Part shown: piece by piece, positions 1 through 8,006 of the stretch
How positions within the stretch are numbered: position 1 is the first letter of the stretch
Layout of the letters: each line of letters starts with the position of its first letter
Origin: CAZSLI01 sp964607705
GTDB lineage: Bacteria; Actinomycetota; Coriobacteriia; Anaerosomatales; PHET01
Length of the DNA: 64,000 bases
Direction: 5' to 3'
NCBI GenBank assembly: GCA_964607705.1
Contig: CAZSLI010000007.1
Coordinates: 44,687 to 108,686 of the forward strand
Translations under genes and position numbers: made by a program
The notes under the pieces: generated by a model
Told to the model about the DNA's origin: nothing
Seen by the model: the letters and a program-made list of their open reading frames with translations, nothing else
Database searches by the model: none

Positions 1-1
1 C

Positions 2-256
2 AAGCGTGACCGCGCGGCCTGCCTCACATGTCACAAGTCGGAGCAGTTCTGCAGCTCCTGCCACGGTGTCGAGATGCCGCACCCGGCCGGCTTCCTGGCA
101 AAGCACTCGAGCGTCGCCAGCGACGTGGCCGACCCTGCCTGCTCGCGCTGCCACGAGCGGGCCGACTGCGAGCGCTGCCACGAGCGTCACGTGCACCCGG
201 GCGGCGCACGAGGCATCCCTGTGCCACCCAGGGTCCCGAGCGGTGGCACGCGATGA
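2..256 (+). CDS. Multiheme c-type cytochrome, C-terminal fragment
   Basis: The 5' end lies outside the window, so only the last 84 residues are seen. They contain four canonical CXXCH haem-attachment motifs (CLTCH, CSSCH, CSRCH, CERCH) in a His/Cys-rich sequence, as expected for an exported cytochrome carrying covalently bound haem c. The last ~30 residues after the final motif are Pro/Gly/Arg-rich and haem-free. The stop codon overlaps the next cytochrome gene (ATGA, 253-256), so the two are translationally coupled and probably act in the same electron-transfer chain. The partner enzyme or terminal acceptor cannot be told from this fragment. Confidence 0.85.
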   Translation, partial: KRDRAACLTCHKSEQFCSSCHGVEMPHPAGFLAKHSSVASDVADPACSRCHERADCERCHERHVHPGGARGIPVPPRVPSGGTR

Positions 257-1578
257 ACGTCGAACGGATCGCACAGCTTCTCGATCAGGCTCGCAGGGTG
301 CTCCAGAACCCGAGCTCGAATCCCGAGATGGCCGCGGTGCTACTCGGCATCGTCGCGGTGCTCGTGGTGGTGCTCGGCCTCGTGATCTGGCTCGCGCTGA
401 CGCCGCGCCGCAAGCGGGTCAGGCGCACGGTGACCTACTGGATCCCCGAGGACGAAGAGCCCGCCGAGGAGCCCGGAAGCGTCGCCGCTGCCGAGGAGGA
501 GCGGCCAGCCGAGGCCGAGGCGCCCGCCGCTGCCGAGGCGCCCGACGAGGGCATGCCGGCCGAACGCGCGTCGGAGACCGTATCCGCCGCTGAAGAGGCC
601 CCGGACGCCGTGCGCGGGGCCCGCGGATCATGGGCGGTCCGGGCGGCATCGCTGCTGCTCGGCCCCTTGCTGATCCCGGTGCTGATCGTCGCCGCGGTAG
701 TGAGCGCGTATGCAGTGACGTCCACCCAAGCGGTCTGTGCCGGGACGTGCCATGCCGAGCAGCGAAGTGTCGTGACGGCGAAGAAGGCCGCTCACGCTCG
801 GTGCGTGGATTGTCACACCCAGCCGCTGCCCGGCGGCTTCGTCGCTAATGCGACCGACCGCGTGCGCATGGCCACACGCCAGCTGCAGGGTAGCCCCGAG
901 GGCGTGCGCGCGGTCGTCGAGCCCGCCGCCTGCGAGCGCTGCCACGCGGATCTGAGCGGCACCCGGACGAGCCGGGCGGCGCGCGTCCGAATGCGCCATG
1001 ACGAGCCGCTCGCCGCCGGCATGACGTGCACCGAATGCCATGGCGCCGTCGGCCACGACTCACGGCTGCAGCCCGTGTCCATGGCGCGCTGCCTCGGCTG
1101 TCACGATGGGACCAAGGCGTCGGCCGAGTGCGTGACCTGCCACCTCACCGACGTCGCGAACGCGGGGCGCCGCACCATCACGGAGAACGGGCGTCCGAAA
1201 GGGGAGCTCGACTACCCCGTGGTCGGGCTGCACCGGCGCGACTGCGGCGGATGCCACAACCAGAAGGTGCAGTGCGATAGCTGTCACGGGGTCCGCATGC
1301 CGCACAGCGCGCGGTTCGTGAACGGCTGGCACGCCAAGGACGCGGCCTTCGAGAAGAAGGCGAAATGCTGGAAGTGCCACCAGGAGAACGACTGCAGCGC
1401 CTGTCACCAGGTGCCGTTCTCGGCAGCACACACCCCAACGTGGAAGCGCGATCACGCCAAGGCACCTGCGAACTCACAGTGCGTGTGCCACCAGGACCGC
1501 CAGGCCGACGCGCCTTCAAGCATGTGCGCCTACTGCCACGGGCCCGCCTCGAACCGCTCGGACACGGACGCGCCCTAG
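253..1578 (+). CDS. Membrane-anchored multiheme c-type cytochrome
   Basis: Protein of 441 residues. The ATG at 253 is chosen because it overlaps the upstream stop; the same frame is open further 5' but only over the previous gene. Predicted layout: a membrane helix at about 28-50, a basic stop (RRKRVRR) followed by a ~75-residue Glu/Ala/Pro-rich cytoplasmic loop, a second membrane helix at about 131-155, then an extracytoplasmic haem domain. That domain has ten canonical CXXCH motifs plus two non-standard ones: CAGTCH (a CX3CH, residues 162-167) directly after the second helix, and CVCH near the C terminus. The position of the first haem after an anchor helix recalls NapC/NrfH-type quinol-oxidising cytochromes, so it may pass electrons from the quinone pool to outer cytochromes. 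That role is inferred; the family is not assigned. Confidence 0.85.
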   Translation: MNVERIAQLLDQARRVLQNPSSNPEMAAVLLGIVAVLVVVLGLVIWLALTPRRKRVRRTVTYWIPEDEEPAEEPGSVAAAEEERPAEAEAPAAAEAPDEGMPAERASETVSAAEEAPDAVRGARGSWAVRAASLLLGPLLIPVLIVAAVVSAYAVTSTQAVCAGTCHAEQRSVVTAKKAAHARCVDCHTQPLPGGFVANATDRVRMATRQLQGSPEGVRAVVEPAACERCHADLSGTRTSRAARVRMRHDEPLAAGMTCTECHGAVGHDSRLQPVSMARCLGCHDGTKASAECVTCHLTDVANAGRRTITENGRPKGELDYPVVGLHRRDCGGCHNQKVQCDSCHGVRMPHSARFVNGWHAKDAAFEKKAKCWKCHQENDCSACHQVPFSAAHTPTWKRDHAKAPANSQCVCHQDRQADAPSSMCAYCHGPASNRSDTDAP

Positions 1579-1598
1579 GGTGATTGCCGCGCGGCCTG

Positions 1599-1607
1599 TG
1601 CTACGCT
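1599..1607 (+). promoter_or_regulatory. Putative extended -10 promoter element for leuD
   Basis: TGC followed by TACGCT, an extended -10 lying 41 bases upstream of the leuD ATG. No convincing -35 hexamer sits at the right distance. The same TGCTACGCT string recurs ahead of the genes at 12696 and 44234, which supports it as a promoter element. Confidence 0.45.
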
Positions 1608-1648
1608 AGCGCACCACTACCGCCCCCGGCTCGAAGGGAGCGTGCCCC

Positions 1649-2143
1649 ATGCGCTTCTCCGGCACCGCACACAAGTACGGCCGCGACGTCGACACAGACG
1701 TGATCATCCCGGCCCGCTATCTCAACACGAGCGACCCCGCAGAGCTCGCGAAGCACTGCATGGAGGACCTCGACGCCGGGTTCGTCGGCAAGGTGGAGTC
1801 CGGGGACATCCTGGTCGCCGAGGAGAACTTCGGCTGCGGGTCGAGCCGCGAGCATGCGCCGATCTCGATCAAGGCCGCAGGCGTCTCGGTGGTCATAGCG
1901 AAGAGCTTCGCGCGCATCTTCTATCGCAACGCGATCAACACCGGCCTGCCGATCATGGAGGCGCCCGACGCGGTCGACGGCATCAGCGACGGTGACAAGG
2001 TCTCCGTGGACGCCGACGCCGGCACCATCACCAACGAGACCACCGGCGCGACGTTCCAGGCGCAGCCGTTCCCGCCCTTCATCAAGGAGATCATCGAGAA
2101 AGGCGGCCTCATCGAGTCCGTCAAGGAGAAGGTCGGCGGCTAG
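1649..2143 (+). CDS. leuD: 3-isopropylmalate dehydratase, small subunit
   Basis: Swivel-domain subunit of isopropylmalate isomerase (aconitase superfamily). With LeuC it converts 2-isopropylmalate to 3-isopropylmalate; the same enzyme handles citramalate, which fits cimA at 8007. The protein is 164 residues, the size of the compact archaeal/clostridial-type LeuD rather than the ~200-residue enterobacterial form. Seen motifs are DVDTDVIIPARYL near the N terminus, the GCGSSREHAP substrate-loop signature at about 61-70, and FYRNAINTGLP. A GAAGGGAG ribosome-binding site precedes the ATG. The large subunit leuC is not in the window; a cytochrome cluster lies immediately upstream, so leuC must be elsewhere. 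Confidence 0.96.
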   Translation: MRFSGTAHKYGRDVDTDVIIPARYLNTSDPAELAKHCMEDLDAGFVGKVESGDILVAEENFGCGSSREHAPISIKAAGVSVVIAKSFARIFYRNAINTGLPIMEAPDAVDGISDGDKVSVDADAGTITNETTGATFQAQPFPPFIKEIIEKGGLIESVKEKVGG

Positions 2144-2157
2144 CCACCTCGCGGTGG
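2144..2157. terminator. Small hairpin between convergent genes
   Basis: CCACC-TCGC-GGTGG directly after the leuD stop and before the end of the convergent glycosyltransferase gene. The stem is only 5 bp and there is no T-tract, so terminator function is uncertain. Confidence 0.25.
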
Positions 2158-2176
2158 ACTGGTTTGGTGCGCCGGA

Positions 2177-3904
2177 TCAGCGCTGAGACGGGACGAGCAG
2201 CTCCCACTGTGCCGCGGACGACTCTTCTTTGAAGTTGTCGCGCACGTATCGCTCGACGGCATCCTTCTTCGGGTCGTAGCCCGACTGGTTGAGGTCGTAC
2301 TTCAGCACGATCGGCGCCGGCCACGCGAGGTTCTTCACGACGACCGTCGGTTCCCGGTCGCGCGACTTCATCTCGCCGAGCAGCCGCTTCGTGGCCTGAG
2401 GCGCGCCGAGCGCGTCGTAGGGCCCAAGCCACAGCAGCGGCACCGAAGGCTGCGCCGCCGTGAAGAGGTAGGCGGCGGGAAGGCCGTGGTAGGCGAGCAG
2501 CCGGTCCTCGGCGGTGGTCTGGCGCAGTGCCTTCCAGAGCGACTCGACGCCACGCGCGTTGGCCGCTGTGGTGATGAGACCCCTATAGGGTCCCTGGGTG
2601 ACGCTGTTGTGCAGCCTGTTCGGCGGCAAGTCTCGATACCCCGCGTTCGCGTTGGCCACCAACAGCCCGGCCATCGCAACGACGACGACCGCGGTTCGAA
2701 GCGTCTCGTTGCCGGCGGCGGTCAGCTGCGGCACCCGCGGCAGCGCGCGGACCATCACGGCCACCGAGGGGCCGATGACGGCCATGCCGCCGAGACCGGC
2801 TGCGATGTAGCTCATGCTGCTCGTGATGTCGAAAGTCAGCATGGCGACGAGTCCGTACGCCAGCGCGAAGCGTCCGACCGTGGTGATGGAGTCGCGGTCG
2901 CGCACCGTGAAGCCGATCACGGCGGCCTGCATGAGCATCAGCCGCGCCCACTCGAGCGTACTCACGTCGCGCGCGTCCAGAAGCGCGCCCGCCGAGAGCG
3001 CGAGCGCGGCCGCCGGCAGGATGAACGGGACCGGCTTGCGCATCCACTGGAAGACGCCGGTCGCCACCGCGGCCCAGAACGCCGGCTGCCATACCGTTGC
3101 AAGCGCGATGGGCTGCAGGGTCAGCCACAGCTTGACGAGCGGGCCACCGAATCCGGCGCCGCCCCAGCCGAAGCGCCCTGCCACCGAGGACGCGAGTTCG
3201 AGCATGGCGGGAAGTCCCGACAGGTAGGGGGAGACGAGTGCTGTCACTACCAGGGCGAAACCGATGCCGCCGGCGGCCGTGTACGCGGCCCGGCGCCAGT
3301 CCTTGGTGACGAACCAGACGCCGAGGACAGCGGCGACCGCAGCGATGCCGAGCGACTGGTACGCGACCACGGCGATCGCGAGGAGCGCCCCGGCCGACAG
3401 GTAGCGCCACGGCTTCTCGGCCTCGTCGAGCATCGCGCAGCCGAGGATCGAGATCGCCGCCGAGCCGGCCATGAGCCCGATCGTGTTGAAGCTCGGAGTC
3501 GGGATCATGTAGGGCATGAGCGTGAACTGGATGCCCGCCGCCACGAGGGCCGGTGGGCGCGAAGTCATCCGGCGCACGAGCGCGTAGGTCGCCCATGCGG
3601 TGAGCCCGTTGAGAAGCGCCCACGCGAGTCGGAATCCCAGCATGATGCCGGTGGTGTCGCCCATGATCAGCAGGTGAAGCTTCGCGAACGGAGCGACCAG
3701 CCATGAGGCGAGTTGGTGGATGTCGGCGTTGTCGATGAACGGCCGGTCGCCCAGGGCGAAGCGGTAGGACTGCGCTACGCAGAACGCCTCGTCGATGAAG
3801 TCCGCACCATAGCGCAGGCGGAGCAACGTGAACACGACCGACGCCACTAGTGCAGCGATGCCCAGAGCGAGTGCGACGTGAGTGAACTTGCGACGGGACT
3901 CCAC
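2177..3904 (-). CDS. Integral membrane GT-C-type glycosyltransferase (putative)
   Basis: Protein of 575 residues. The GTG at 3904 is chosen because GGAAAGG lies 6 bases upstream of it; the open frame continues 5' only by running through leuB on the other strand. A short N-terminal cytoplasmic stretch is followed by about a dozen hydrophobic segments and a ~120-residue soluble C-terminal domain. After the first helix there is an acidic motif (FIDEAF) and, a little later, DRPFIDNADIHQL, in the first extracytoplasmic loop where GT-C enzymes of the GT39/PMT/ArnT type carry their catalytic Asp/Glu. These enzymes use polyprenyl-phosphate sugars, so a role in envelope glycan or glycoprotein decoration is likely. 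Substrate unknown. It is transcribed divergently from leuB, with a TATCAT hexamer at 3949-3954 (minus strand) as a possible -10. Confidence 0.65.
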   Translation of the reverse strand: MESRRKFTHVALALGIAALVASVVFTLLRLRYGADFIDEAFCVAQSYRFALGDRPFIDNADIHQLASWLVAPFAKLHLLIMGDTTGIMLGFRLAWALLNGLTAWATYALVRRMTSRPPALVAAGIQFTLMPYMIPTPSFNTIGLMAGSAAISILGCAMLDEAEKPWRYLSAGALLAIAVVAYQSLGIAAVAAVLGVWFVTKDWRRAAYTAAGGIGFALVVTALVSPYLSGLPAMLELASSVAGRFGWGGAGFGGPLVKLWLTLQPIALATVWQPAFWAAVATGVFQWMRKPVPFILPAAALALSAGALLDARDVSTLEWARLMLMQAAVIGFTVRDRDSITTVGRFALAYGLVAMLTFDITSSMSYIAAGLGGMAVIGPSVAVMVRALPRVPQLTAAGNETLRTAVVVVAMAGLLVANANAGYRDLPPNRLHNSVTQGPYRGLITTAANARGVESLWKALRQTTAEDRLLAYHGLPAAYLFTAAQPSVPLLWLGPYDALGAPQATKRLLGEMKSRDREPTVVVKNLAWPAPIVLKYDLNQSGYDPKKDAVERYVRDNFKEESSAAQWELLVPSQR

Positions 3905-4052
3905 AGCGGTCCTTTCCTGGGATGAGGGGGCCGCGAGGCCGCGGGTCGATGATACGCGATGGGGCCACCTCGGCGCGAAGCTGCTGCGCGCACACGGGGC
4001 GGCGGCTACACTACGCACACACGAACTCGAGCTGCGTCGAAGAGGAGCGGTC

Positions 4053-5198
4053 ATGAGCGAGGCCCCGAAGCATCCATCGTCTGCGGAGCGCGCTCTTCGC
4101 ATCTGCCTGCTGCCGGGCGACGGCATCGGCCCCGAGATCACCGCCGAGGCGGTCAAGGTGCTCGACGCCATCGGTGCGCGGCACGGAGTCGTCTTCGCGT
4201 TCGACGAGGCGCTCCTCGGCGGTGCGGCCATCGATGCCACGGGCAGCGCCCTTCCTGACGAGACGCTGGCAATAGCGCAGGCTGCCGATGCCGTGCTGCT
4301 GGCCGCCATCGGCGGACCGAAGTGGGATACCACCGACCCGGCGAAGCCTCGCCCGGAGCAGGGGCTCCTCGGCATCCGCAAAGCGCTTGGGCTCTACGCG
4401 AACTTGCGGCCGGTCAAGATCTTCGACGCGCTGCGCGACGCCTCCACCCTCAAGCCGGAGTTCCTGGAGGGCGTGGACATGCTCATCGTCCGCGAGCTCA
4501 CCGGCGGCCTGTACTTCGGCGAGCGTGCGCGTGAGCGCGACGTCGCGGGGGCGGGCGAGGGCGGAGTGGCCGGCATGCGCGCGTACGACACGATGGACTA
4601 CCGCGAGTTCGAGATCGCCCGCATCGCACGCACGGCATTCGATGCCGCGCGCACGCGCAGCGGCAAGGTCCACTCCGTCGACAAGGCGAACGTGCTCGAG
4701 TCGAGCCGCCTGTGGCGCGAGGTCGTTCACCGCATCCACGATGCGGAGTACTCGGACGTCGAGCTCGTGGACCAGCTGGTCGACAACTCGGCGATGCAGC
4801 TCATCCGCTGGCCGGCCCAGTTCGACGTGATGGTCACCGAGAACATGTTCGGCGATATCCTTTCCGACGAGGCGTCCATGCTCACCGGTTCGCTCGGCAT
4901 GCTTGCGAGTGCTTCGCTGGGCGATGGCACAGCGCTCTATGAGCCGTCTCACGGCAGCGCGCCCGATATCGCGGGGCAGGGAGTCGCGAACCCGCTTGCC
5001 ATGCTTCTCTCGGTCGAGCTGATGCTGCGCTACAGCTTCGACATGCACGCCGCTGCCGACGAGCTTGCCGCCGCGATCGAGTCGGTGCTTGCCGACGGCT
5101 GGCGCACCCGGGATATCTCGGACGCAGGGACGGCCGCCGAGCGCATCATCGGCACCGAGGCGATGGGCGACCTGGTGGCCGAGCGGCTCCGCGGCTAG
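4053..5198 (+). CDS. leuB: 3-isopropylmalate dehydrogenase
   Basis: Oxidative decarboxylation of 3-isopropylmalate to 2-oxoisocaproate (leucine synthesis); it may also act on 3-methylmalate in the citramalate route. 381 residues, slightly longer than the usual ~360 because of an N-terminal extension of about 20 residues. Motifs: LLPGDGIGPEI near the N terminus, the substrate-binding ELTGGLYFG, KANVLESSRLW, the metal-binding Asp stretch ENMFGDILSDEAS, and the NAD-binding HGSAPDIAGQG. ATG 4053 is chosen because GAGGAG lies 6 bases upstream; the frame is open further 5' but overlaps the divergent promoter region. A TACACT hexamer at 4007-4012 is a possible -10. Confidence 0.96.
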   Translation: MSEAPKHPSSAERALRICLLPGDGIGPEITAEAVKVLDAIGARHGVVFAFDEALLGGAAIDATGSALPDETLAIAQAADAVLLAAIGGPKWDTTDPAKPRPEQGLLGIRKALGLYANLRPVKIFDALRDASTLKPEFLEGVDMLIVRELTGGLYFGERARERDVAGAGEGGVAGMRAYDTMDYREFEIARIARTAFDAARTRSGKVHSVDKANVLESSRLWREVVHRIHDAEYSDVELVDQLVDNSAMQLIRWPAQFDVMVTENMFGDILSDEASMLTGSLGMLASASLGDGTALYEPSHGSAPDIAGQGVANPLAMLLSVELMLRYSFDMHAAADELAAAIESVLADGWRTRDISDAGTAAERIIGTEAMGDLVAERLRG

Positions 5199-5208
5199 CG
5201 GCGCGGCT

Positions 5209-6993
5209 TTGGCCAAGGGCTCTCAGATCCGCAAGCGGCCCGTTCCGGCGAAGCCGGGGTGGCAGGCGTCCGTCTTGGTGGTCGCGGCGCTCGTCGGGCT
5301 CGTGGCGTCCTTCGGCACGCGAGGCCAGGCGCAGGCGGTCGATCTCGCAGCCGCCTGGCTGGGCGTCGCGGGCCTGCTGGGGTCGGCTGCCACCTGGTCG
5401 GTCTGGCGGACGCGAGGCGTGCCCGCGCCCTCGCGGCTGGCCGTTTCCGTTGGGTCCTTCGTCCTGTGGCTACTTGCCGCTTCGGTGCTCTCGGGGCGCG
5501 GCTGGAGCGCCTTCGCGGGCGAGACCACGAGCGGTCTGGGGTGGCTGTCCGTCGCGGCGTTGGTCGCGGTGGCTCTCGGTGGATGGGTCAGCGCCGAACC
5601 CTCCGCGTTGCTCGCCGGCCGCTATGCGTGGCTCGTCGTTCTCGGCGAGTCGCTCGCGCTGTTCTTGCAGCGCGCGACGGGTGCCGAGCTGATCGCCGGC
5701 ACGCTCCCGAATTCGACGTACTTCGGCGAGGCGATCCTCCTGCTGTTGCCATGGACGCTTTCCGATGAACCGTCTGGCCGAGGGCTGGCTCGTTGGCGCC
5801 AGGAGGGTGTTGCGCTGCTGGCCGTCACGGCCCTTGCCGCATCGGGCGCCCGGGTTGCCGCTGTCGCGGGAGCCGTATGGCTCGTTTGGGCTGCAGGCAG
5901 GCGCCTCAACGGAGGACGTAGGCTGCGACTTGCCGTCGCTGCGGTCGTGATGGTCGCCGTCGTGGCCGCCGGGCTGGTGTTCGCGGCCGACGAGGTGTTG
6001 GGCTCGGCTGGCGTCAACGCGGCCGGCAAGCGGCCCCAGATGTGGGCGGCGGCAGTGGTTGCCGTCGCCGCAAGGCCGGCGCTCGGGTGGGGGGCCGATG
6101 GGTTCCTCGCTGGCGGGGCCGCGACGGTTTCTCGGCAACTGACCCGCGCCGGGCTCGTCTTCGGCCCCGGGTCCACGGACCCCCATAACCTGCTCGTGTG
6201 GGTGGCGGTCTCGGCGGGCCTCGTAGGTCTGGCCCTGTTCTGCTGGCTTGCCGTCGAAGTCGTGCTCGCATGGCGTCACCGACCTCGCCCCGCATACCGG
6301 GGACCAGCGGTATCCGGGGTCGTCATGTTCCTGTTCGTCCTGCTCACGGCGCCAGCGGCGGTCCAAGTCCTCCCGCTCTTCGGGCTGATGCTCGGCATCT
6401 CGTTGGGCGGTGCACAGGCGCCACCAGTGGCGGCAGGGGCACGAAAGATATCGATGCTGGTCGGCAGCGCGGTGCTTGCTGTCGCCTCCTTCGTTCTCGC
6501 GGCCAACATGCTGACGCGTGCACCCCTGGAGACTCCGGGTCCCGACGCATCGGTCAAGGTGGCGCCGATCTCTCTCGCCGTCACAAGGGTCTGGCCGTTC
6601 GATGCCCACCTCGCATACCTGGCCTCACTGCACACCGGTTTCGCCGTGGTCGCTTCACCCGGACTTGTGGCCGAGGGCGTGGACCTGGCGCAGGCTCAGC
6701 GCGCGGCCGACCTCGACGCACGCAACCCGTTCTACGCCCTCGAGCTCGCACGCACGCGGCGCTTCTACCGCCAGCCGGCGGCCGACGTCGACACCGCGTT
6801 TCGCGAGACCCTCCGCCGCTACCCCGCTCTGCCGCTGGCCCATGCCGAGTACGCCGCGAGCCTGGCGTCGGCCGGAAGGCGGGCGGAGGCTCTTCGGCAG
6901 ATCGAGCTCGCCGAAGCGCTCGATGCGGGAGACCCACAGGTCCAGGCCGCGCTCGACTCGGCACGAAAGGCGTTGGACGCGCCGCGTCCGTGA
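5209..6993 (+). CDS. O-antigen ligase / polymerase-like membrane protein with TPR-like tail
   Basis: About 594 residues with roughly a dozen transmembrane segments, then a ~150-residue soluble C-terminal region made of helical TPR-like repeats. The centre carries the Wzy_C/WaaL pattern: GARVAAVAG, a large periplasmic loop with KRPQMW, PALGWGADGF, and a DPHNLLVW motif followed by a Gly-rich helix. Such proteins join polyprenyl-linked glycans to an acceptor or polymerise them outside the membrane. The start is uncertain: I propose the TTG at 5209, eleven bases after the leuB stop, but the ribosome-binding site is weak. Together with the GT-C protein at 2177-3904 it suggests a cell-surface glycan function mixed into the leucine genes. 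Confidence 0.7.
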   Translation: MAKGSQIRKRPVPAKPGWQASVLVVAALVGLVASFGTRGQAQAVDLAAAWLGVAGLLGSAATWSVWRTRGVPAPSRLAVSVGSFVLWLLAASVLSGRGWSAFAGETTSGLGWLSVAALVAVALGGWVSAEPSALLAGRYAWLVVLGESLALFLQRATGAELIAGTLPNSTYFGEAILLLLPWTLSDEPSGRGLARWRQEGVALLAVTALAASGARVAAVAGAVWLVWAAGRRLNGGRRLRLAVAAVVMVAVVAAGLVFAADEVLGSAGVNAAGKRPQMWAAAVVAVAARPALGWGADGFLAGGAATVSRQLTRAGLVFGPGSTDPHNLLVWVAVSAGLVGLALFCWLAVEVVLAWRHRPRPAYRGPAVSGVVMFLFVLLTAPAAVQVLPLFGLMLGISLGGAQAPPVAAGARKISMLVGSAVLAVASFVLAANMLTRAPLETPGPDASVKVAPISLAVTRVWPFDAHLAYLASLHTGFAVVASPGLVAEGVDLAQAQRAADLDARNPFYALELARTRRFYRQPAADVDTAFRETLRRYPALPLAHAEYAASLASAGRRAEALRQIELAEALDAGDPQVQAALDSARKALDAPRP

Positions 6994-7076
6994 CAGGTTG
7001 CTTCTACGCATCCTCGGTGGGCTCGTCTACACTGTACTGACCATTTCGCCGGATGTGAGAGAGGGGTGCGTGCGCG

Positions 7077-7991
7077 ATGTCGCTTCCGACCGTGGACAAG
7101 ATCTGGATGGACGGCGAGCTCGTCGACTGGGATAAGGCCCAAGTCCACGTACTCACCCACGCACTGCACTACGGCTCGGGCGTATTCGAGGGGATCCGCT
7201 GCTACAAGACGGCCGATGGCCCCGCGGTGTTCCGCCTGCGCGAGCACATGGAGCGCCTCGAGCGCTCGGCGAAGATGCTGTTCATGGACATCCCGTGGTC
7301 CGTCGACGAGATGTGCGAGGCCGTCAAGGCCACGATCCGCGCGAACAACCTGCCTGCGTGCTACATCCGCCCGCTCGTCTTCCGCGGATACGGCGTCATG
7401 GGTCTCGACCCGATCCCCGCGCCCGTGAACGTCACTATCGCCTGCTGGCCGTGGGAGACGTACATGGGCGAGGAGGCTCTCATCGAAGGCGTCGACGTGG
7501 GCGTCTCGAGCTGGCGCCAGCGTGGCATCAACGCCATGCCTCCCGCAGTCAAGGCGACCGGCAACTACCTCAACTCGTCGTTCGCGCGTATCGAGGCGAA
7601 CCAGCACGGCTACAACGAAGCCGTCATGCTCAACGAGGACGGCAAGGTCACTGAGGGCACGGGCGAGAACCTCTTCATCATCCGCGACGGCGTCATCTCC
7701 ACGCCGCCGGTCTCCGACGGCCTCCTCGAAGGCATCACGCGCGACTCGATCATGGTCATCGCCGACGACCTCGGGTATCCGGTCCTCGAGGAATCGCTCG
7801 TGCGCACCGACCTCTACTGCGCCGACGAGATGTTCATGACCGGCTCCGCTGCAGAGCTCGTCCCGGTGCGCTCGGTGGATCATCGGGTCATCGGCCCGGC
7901 CGGCCCCATCACGCTCGACCTGCAGAAGACGTTCTTCCGCGTCGTCCGTGGCGAGGAGTCCGAGTACGAGGAGTGGCTCGACCGCGTGTAG
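7077..7991 (+). CDS. ilvE: Branched-chain amino acid aminotransferase
   Basis: Class IV (fold type IV) PLP aminotransferase that transfers amino groups between glutamate and branched 2-oxo acids. 304 residues, the normal bacterial IlvE size. Motifs: THALHYGSGVFEGIR near the N terminus, RPLVFRGYG, the PLP lysine K159 in AVKATGNYLNS, the EAVMLN strand, and TEGTGENLF. GAGAGAGGGG at 7056-7064 serves as ribosome-binding site; in-frame GTG codons just before the ATG are possible alternatives. TACACT at 7028-7033 is a possible -10. The neighbouring cimA and leu genes support the branched-chain assignment over a D-amino acid aminotransferase. Confidence 0.94.
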   Translation: MSLPTVDKIWMDGELVDWDKAQVHVLTHALHYGSGVFEGIRCYKTADGPAVFRLREHMERLERSAKMLFMDIPWSVDEMCEAVKATIRANNLPACYIRPLVFRGYGVMGLDPIPAPVNVTIACWPWETYMGEEALIEGVDVGVSSWRQRGINAMPPAVKATGNYLNSSFARIEANQHGYNEAVMLNEDGKVTEGTGENLFIIRDGVISTPPVSDGLLEGITRDSIMVIADDLGYPVLEESLVRTDLYCADEMFMTGSAAELVPVRSVDHRVIGPAGPITLDLQKTFFRVVRGEESEYEEWLDRV

Positions 7992-8006
7992 CGGCCGCAC
8001 ACGACG

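Noticed and set aside
2486..3706. 406-codon open frame on the plus strand
   Set aside because: Lies entirely opposite the GT-C membrane protein, is full of Arg/Gly/Asp/His and shows no family pattern; a GC-rich antisense shadow.
3905..4381. N-terminal extension of the GT-C protein by about 160 residues
   Set aside because: It would run through leuB on the other strand and begin at a TTG with no ribosome-binding site, while GTG 3904 has a clear one.
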